Shown: piece after piece, positions 36,035-40,443 of the stretch
Position numbering within the stretch: the stretch's first letter is position 1
Layout: each line of letters starts with the position of its first letter
DNA from: Candidatus Hydrogenedentota bacterium
GTDB lineage: Bacteria > Hydrogenedentota > Hydrogenedentia > Hydrogenedentales > JAEUWI01
DNA length: 40,443 nt
Assembly: GCA_016791475.1 (NCBI GenBank)
Contig: JAEUWI010000064.1
Coordinates: 1-40,443 of the forward strand
Direction of reading: 5' to 3'
Program-made: the position numbers and the translations under genes
Notes under the pieces: model-generated
Told to the model about the DNA's origin: nothing
Databases searched by the model: none
The model's input: only the letters and a program-made list of their open reading frames with translations

Positions 36035-39000
36035 ATGCCCATTTCAGTTCGCCACATGCTCGCCGCGCTCCTGTTGCTCGCGGCCACCCTTCCCATCGCC
36101 GCCATGGAGCTCGTCTGGACCCGGCCCGCCGCCCAGTACCGAAGCGAGGCCACGCCCCTGGTGACCGATCTCGATGACGACGGTGCGCCGGAAGTCCTAT
36201 CGGTCAATATCGGCGGCCAGGTGCTCCTCTGGGAGGCCGATGGCACGCCCATAGGTACCGGACAGGACGGCATGGTCGCCCAGTTGCCCGAGGGCCGCTG
36301 GACCTCGCAGCCGGTGCAGCTAGTCCGTCCGGAGGGACCCTTGGTCGTCTTCGGTAGCGTGGAAGGGAACATCGTCGCGCTCGACAGCGCCTGGGCGGTG
36401 GCCTGGCAGCATGCCCTCGGCGCGGAGACGACCTGGTCGCGCGCGGTGCCCGTTGTGGTGGACGCGGGCGACAAGACGCTCGTGGTCATCGGGGATGCCT
36501 CCGGCAAAATCACCGCGTTGGGCGCTCAAGGCGCGGTCGCGTGGTCCACGGCGCTGGAGAGCGGACACAGCCGCGCCATGGTGAAGTCCTGGACCGATCC
36601 AGCGGACAAGACGCTCCTGTTGGCCTCGGCGGGCGAAACGCTCTTCGCGCTGGACACCACCGGCGCGGTGCAGTGGAAGCGCGCCCTCGGCGGCGAAATT
36701 ATTTCCCAGGCGGAGGTCTTTGCCACGCCCGAAAGCACCCTGATCCTCTGCGGCACCCGGGCGGGCTCGCTTTTCGCGTTGACACCCGAAGGGGAGATAG
36801 CGTGGGAAGCGAAAGTGGGCGGGGAAATCGATACCTCCATCACCTTTCTGCCGCGCAAAGACAAAGCGCCGCTGATCCTCTGCACCGGCGTGTGGGGCAA
36901 CCTCTACGCCATCGAGCCCGATGGCACGCACGTATGGACCCACATCTTCGACACCAAGAACCGCGCGCGGCCCCTCGTGGTCGATGCGAACGGCGACGGC
37001 ACCCTGGATGTGCTCGTGGCGACCTACGATCAGCGGCTCCTCGTCTTCAACACCGAGGGCCTGCTCATCGACGAAGTCCGTCTCAGCGGTGCGGTCAACG
37101 CCTCGCCCGTACTCGTGCCCGGCGCGGAAGCGGGGGAGAGCGACGTGCTGGTCTTCAGCAATGTCCTGCTGGCCCATCGATTCCGTCCGGGATTGCCGGT
37201 GGCACCTTATGGGGCGGGGGAGGATTATTCGAAAGTTGGGGCTGGATTCAGACCAGAACAACTAAGCTCAGAAGTCTCCTCGTTTAATGTAGACAACAGC
37301 GACGGCGCGTTGCTTCGGGTAAATCTTACGGTAGCGAAAGAGGGGCAGGTTACGGAGATATCAGGAGCTTTGACTGCCCGCTCTTTTGTTGAAATGCCGC
37401 TGCATGATCGGAACGAGTCAACAAAAGCCAAGATACTTTTAGAGCGAGCCAATGGATGGTTCATACGCGAAGCGACGGCAGTGCCCCGAACATCGGAGAA
37501 GGACCCCGTCGAAGTCTCCAACCTTGCCCTGTGGTCATCCGTCGCCTATGGTGACTTTGATCCCACACGTTTGAATCCGACGCTTGCAGATGGCGCTCAA
37601 AGAGAATTAGCCTCGGCCCTGTCCTCCGGTTGCGGAGAATCGAGCGAGTTCTCAGATGACTATGACAACTTGCCTGATGGCCCCGTCGTGACATCCGCTG
37701 TCCTCTACCAGGGCGAAGTCTGGCATGCGGCATTCGTCGTCGCGCGTGGAGATGACGCGTCGGCACGTGTCCGTGCTTCGATTGAGTGGCCGATCCGCTC
37801 GGACGGAGCGCGCTTTGGCGGGACATTGTTGTTGCGCGAACAGACGACTGTAGGGACCGTAAATGGAGAGGAGGCCGCAGACGCGCTGGTTGAACTCGGC
37901 GATTCAGGGTTGCTGCAGATTCCGGGGAAACGTGCTGCAAAAGTTTGGTTGACTGCAGACACGAAAGACACCGAACCGGGGTTTTACCTGGGAAAAATAG
38001 TGATTCAGCCACTCGGCGGGGGTGAATCGAAGGCGCTCCCGTTAGTAATCCACGTAACTTCTCTCCGCATGCCCGACAAATTCCCCCTCTCCCTGTGTAC
38101 TTGGGACTACATCCCCAATCAATGGTTTCCGAATCATTCCGAGGCCGTGCTGGACGGCATGGGCGATCACGGCGTCAACGTCTTTCCCCGCACCACGGTG
38201 CCGACGGCAACTGCGGATGGCAATGGCGCTCTTGCGATTGACTGGGCCGCGCTCGATGCCGAGCTGGATCGCCTGAAAGGGCGTGGCCAATTGTTGCTGC
38301 AGGTGGCGGAGCCGCCCGTCACGTGGACCGAAGGATTCCCCGAGGACGGCAAGCGCGCCGTCAAGGTAGCCTATCTCCGTCAGCTCCGCGATCACCTGAA
38401 AGCGCTTGGCTGGGACTACGGCGACTATGCCCTCTATCCCGTGGACGAACCGGGACTGGACTACGGCCCGCGCGTGCCCATCTATGTGGACGCGGCGGAG
38501 CTCTTCCGCGAGGCTGATCCGAAATTCCGGATCTATACCGACCCCGTGCCCGGCCTGTCCTGGCGTGATTTCGAGCGTATCGATCCGCTTGTGGACGTGT
38601 GGTGTCCCAACATGCGGCTCGTCACTGGCCTGCTGGTGGACGATCCGCGCATCCAGCGCATCCTGGATTCGGACAAGCCCGTCTGGTCCTACGAATGCGT
38701 TTCGCAGGTGAAGTCCCTGTCGCCCCTGCTGTACAACCGGGCCAACGCCTGGCGCGCCTGGCACTTCGGCCTCGACGGCATCGGCATGTGGACCTTCAGC
38801 ACCACCCAGGCCGACCACTGGCTGGCCAACGCCGACAAGAATGACGAATACGCCCTCGTCTATCCCGGCGATATGCCTGTGTCGAGCGTCCGCTGGGAGG
38901 CCCTCCGCGATGGCCTGGAGGACGTGGCCGCGATGGCCATGCTCAAAGAGCGCATCGAGGCATTTCGCAAGAAGCCCGACATGAAGAAAGGCGAAAGAAT

Positions 39001-39196
39001 GCTCTTGAAGGAAGCCGAAGACGCCCTGCGCATCGCCACCGTGGATGTCATGGAGATGTCCGCCCCGGCGTTCATCGAGTCCCGCGACTTCCGCGCCCAA
39101 GGCAACCGCCGGATCTGGCACACACCGGCGGATGAGTGGCTTTTCCGCATTCACCGCGGGCGGATCGCACAACTGACGATGGCATTGGGGGAGTGA
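36035..39196 (+). CDS. Secreted PQQ-repeat / DUF4091 mosaic protein
   Basis: 1053 aa. ATG 36035 gives a signal peptide (hydrophobic 9-22); the ATG eight codons earlier is the alternative, and neither has a good ribosome site. Residues about 30-400 are beta-propeller repeats of the PQQ/BamB type (VTDLDDDGAPEVL, VDANGDGTLDVLV), probably a sensor or carbohydrate-binding platform. Residues about 410-675 form a beta-rich region whose DNA is markedly lower in GC (37261-37440 is 42-52 %) than the flanks (36421-36480 is 73 %). The C-terminal part (about 680-1053) is GH123-like with the acidic YPVDEPGLDYGP, then the DUF4091 tail LRDGLEDVAAMAML. Glycoside-hydrolase activity is likely but unproven. It faces away from the histidine kinase across a 230-base divergent spacer holding GCTGTCTAGGACAGC. 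Confidence 0.85.
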   Translation: MPISVRHMLAALLLLAATLPIAAMELVWTRPAAQYRSEATPLVTDLDDDGAPEVLSVNIGGQVLLWEADGTPIGTGQDGMVAQLPEGRWTSQPVQLVRPEGPLVVFGSVEGNIVALDSAWAVAWQHALGAETTWSRAVPVVVDAGDKTLVVIGDASGKITALGAQGAVAWSTALESGHSRAMVKSWTDPADKTLLLASAGETLFALDTTGAVQWKRALGGEIISQAEVFATPESTLILCGTRAGSLFALTPEGEIAWEAKVGGEIDTSITFLPRKDKAPLILCTGVWGNLYAIEPDGTHVWTHIFDTKNRARPLVVDANGDGTLDVLVATYDQRLLVFNTEGLLIDEVRLSGAVNASPVLVPGAEAGESDVLVFSNVLLAHRFRPGLPVAPYGAGEDYSKVGAGFRPEQLSSEVSSFNVDNSDGALLRVNLTVAKEGQVTEISGALTARSFVEMPLHDRNESTKAKILLERANGWFIREATAVPRTSEKDPVEVSNLALWSSVAYGDFDPTRLNPTLADGAQRELASALSSGCGESSEFSDDYDNLPDGPVVTSAVLYQGEVWHAAFVVARGDDASARVRASIEWPIRSDGARFGGTLLLREQTTVGTVNGEEAADALVELGDSGLLQIPGKRAAKVWLTADTKDTEPGFYLGKIVIQPLGGGESKALPLVIHVTSLRMPDKFPLSLCTWDYIPNQWFPNHSEAVLDGMGDHGVNVFPRTTVPTATADGNGALAIDWAALDAELDRLKGRGQLLLQVAEPPVTWTEGFPEDGKRAVKVAYLRQLRDHLKALGWDYGDYALYPVDEPGLDYGPRVPIYVDAAELFREADPKFRIYTDPVPGLSWRDFERIDPLVDVWCPNMRLVTGLLVDDPRIQRILDSDKPVWSYECVSQVKSLSPLLYNRANAWRAWHFGLDGIGMWTFSTTQADHWLANADKNDEYALVYPGDMPVSSVRWEALRDGLEDVAAMAMLKERIEAFRKKPDMKKGERMLLKEAEDALRIATVDVMEMSAPAFIESRDFRAQGNRRIWHTPADEWLFRIHRGRIAQLTMALGE

Positions 39197-39273
39197 GGGA
39201 GACGAACCCAATATTGGTGGCACCCGGGGAAAGCATCCGATAGGAGTGTGGTGGCAGGCTTGCAGTTTGGCTG

Positions 39274-39313
39274 CGTCCTTTACGTCCCTTCCGTCCTTTA
39301 AGTCCTTACGTCC
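39274..39313. repeat. Short GTCC tandem repeat
   Basis: GTCC recurs at 39274, 39284, 39293, 39302 and 39310, spaced 10, 9, 9 and 8 bases, mostly as GTCCYTT(W)M. It lies between the mosaic gene and the dehydrogenase stop. Such repeats often spread at intergenic sites; no function can be assigned. Confidence 0.5.
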
Positions 39314-40294
39314 CTACAGCACCCCGGGATTCACGCAGGTCGGCGGCGTGTTTCCCTTTAGCAGCGCGATGATGTTTTCCGCCGCCAGGTTGGCCATGGC
39401 GGATCGCGTTTCCAGTGTGGAGCTGCCGATATGGGGCAGGAGCACGATATTGCTCACCGTCAGCAAATCAGGGTGAATCTTGGGCTCTTCCTCGTAGACA
39501 TCCAGGCCCGCGGCGAAGATTTCGCCGTCGTGAAGCGCCGCCGCGAGGGCCGTCTCGTCCACCACGGGACCGCGCGTCGTGTTCACGAAAATGGCCGATT
39601 TCTTCATGGCCTTGAACGTGGCCGCGTTGAATACATGGCGCGTTTCATCGGTCAGGGGGCAATGGGGGGAGACGATGTCTGACTCCGCCAGCAGCGTGGG
39701 GAAGTCCACATAGGTCAGGCCGAGGCCCACTTCTTCCGCGGCGGGCAGTTGCGTCCGCGAGTGATAGAGCACCTTCATGTTGAAGGCCTTCGCTCGCCGC
39801 ACCACGGCCTTGCCGATTCGGCCGAGGCCATAAATGCCCAGGGTCTTGCCATAGACATCCATGCCCAGCATGAACGTGGGGGACCAGCTCGCCCACTGGC
39901 CCGAGCGGAGGAAATGCTCCGACTCGCAGAGCCGCCGCGCCGTCGCCAGGATCAGCGCAAAGGTCAGGTCTGCCGTCGTCTCCGTCAGCACATCCGGCGT
40001 GTTCGACACCGCAATGCCCCGCTCCGTCGCCGCCGAAACGTCAATGTTGTTGTAACCCACGGCCATGTTCGCCACGATCCGGAGCTGCGGCCCGGCGGCG
40101 TCGAAGACCTCGGCGTTCATTGCTTCCGTAAGCATGGATAGAATCGCGTCCACACCCCTCACGCCCTCCAGCAGCACCTCTCGCGGGATAGGCCGGTCCT
40201 CGGGATAGATGAATACATTCTCCGCGCCAAAGGCCTCATGAAGCAGGACAACAGCGCTCTCCGGGGGGCGGCGGGTGACGAAGATCTTGGGCAT
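39314..40294 (-). CDS. D-2-hydroxyacid dehydrogenase (glycerate/glyoxylate reductase type)
   Basis: 326 aa; GGAG lies nine bases before the start at 40294, and the three extra in-frame residues upstream are not needed. NAD(P)-dependent reduction of glyoxylate or hydroxypyruvate to glycolate or glycerate is the likely reaction. Family residues are all present: the nucleotide fold GLGRIG (156-161), NTPDVLTE (98-105), catalytic Arg241 (NTTRGPVV), Glu270 (DVYEEEP) and His288 (LPHIGSST). The closest match in pattern is the glyoxylate reductase/D-glycerate dehydrogenase group (GyaR/GhrB), not formate or phosphoglycerate dehydrogenase; there is no ACT domain. The gene may recycle two-carbon acids or sugar-derived hydroxypyruvate. 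It stands alone. Confidence 0.92.
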   Translation of the reverse strand: MPKIFVTRRPPESAVVLLHEAFGAENVFIYPEDRPIPREVLLEGVRGVDAILSMLTEAMNAEVFDAAGPQLRIVANMAVGYNNIDVSAATERGIAVSNTPDVLTETTADLTFALILATARRLCESEHFLRSGQWASWSPTFMLGMDVYGKTLGIYGLGRIGKAVVRRAKAFNMKVLYHSRTQLPAAEEVGLGLTYVDFPTLLAESDIVSPHCPLTDETRHVFNAATFKAMKKSAIFVNTTRGPVVDETALAAALHDGEIFAAGLDVYEEEPKIHPDLLTVSNIVLLPHIGSSTLETRSAMANLAAENIIALLKGNTPPTCVNPGVL

Positions 40295-40371
40295 GGGGAT
40301 AGACTCCAGAAGGGTTTTGGGGTGATGCCAAGAGGGTGACACAGGGATGCGCGAAATATCAAGGGGGCGAA

Positions 40372-40443
40372 TTGCCTCACAATAAATCTACTCGAAATGT
40401 ATTCGTTGCCTCACGAAGGAAATCTATCCGAAACGGGCTGGGT
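40372..40443. repeat. Imperfect 34-bp tandem repeat at the right edge
   Basis: TTGCCTCAC occurs at 40372-40380 and 40406-40414; the following bases are also alike (AATCTA..CGAAA and AATCTA..CGAAA). The period is 34 bases and the second unit runs to the window end. No gene lies here. More units may follow outside the window. Confidence 0.45.

Noticed and set aside
38042-39223. 393-codon minus-strand ORF opposite the DUF4091 region
   Set aside because: No domain or ribosome site; the sense strand continues the conserved DUF4091 protein.

Overview
The window is high-GC bacterial chromosome, about 60-70 % GC over most of its length. It carries 31 supportable protein-coding genes or fragments and no recognisable tRNA, rRNA, CRISPR array or complete insertion sequence. 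Lipobox lipoproteins, sigma-54 regulators, GYF/RDD and short zinc-ribbon proteins, DUF4091 sugar-hydrolase-like proteins, a secreted ADP-ribosylglycohydrolase-like enzyme and a SUMF1-fold protein together suggest a Gram-negative-type environmental bacterium of the PVC/Hydrogenedentota/Planctomycetota kind. That placement is inference from gene style; no marker gene here settles it.

Left part (1-4060): a secreted DUF4091 protein, a lone degenerate receiver domain, a small secreted protein, a zinc-ribbon protein and a 77-residue cysteine-rich membrane protein starting at TTG. Next (4157-13546, minus strand) is the most striking block: a likely three-gene operon read from a near-consensus sigma-70 promoter and closed by a 12-bp-stem terminator. 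It encodes a leucine-rich-repeat lipoprotein and two giant paralogous lipoproteins (1270 and 1535 aa), each with BACON-like beta-sandwich repeats around a von Willebrand A domain. Behind it sits a 64-aa gene under another near-consensus promoter whose -10 box lies inside a 13-bp palindrome.

Central part (14000-26000): a NifA-type sigma-54 activator, an MshEN-PAS-GGDEF diguanylate cyclase, an RDD membrane protein, a lipoprotein with two pseudopilin-like domains, a zinc-ribbon protein, glutamyl-tRNA synthetase, a glucokinase/phosphofructokinase-type sugar kinase pair, a membrane-anchored protein with DxDxDG loops, and a SUMF1-fold protein coupled to a small membrane protein.

Right part (26050-40443): a lower-GC patch (about 40-55 % in sampled lines) carrying a DUF4236 protein and small opposing ORFs, which looks acquired. 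It is followed by a secreted ADP-ribosylglycohydrolase-like protein, a TerC transporter paired with a histidine-rich tandem-repeat membrane protein, a GH95-like glycosidase, a membrane hybrid histidine kinase, a mosaic PQQ-repeat/DUF4091 protein and a D-2-hydroxyacid dehydrogenase. The secreted hydrolase-like genes, sugar kinases and hydroxyacid dehydrogenase fit a polysaccharide-using heterotroph. The two best candidates for undescribed biology are the vWA/BACON/LRR lipoprotein operon and the TerC plus His-repeat pair.
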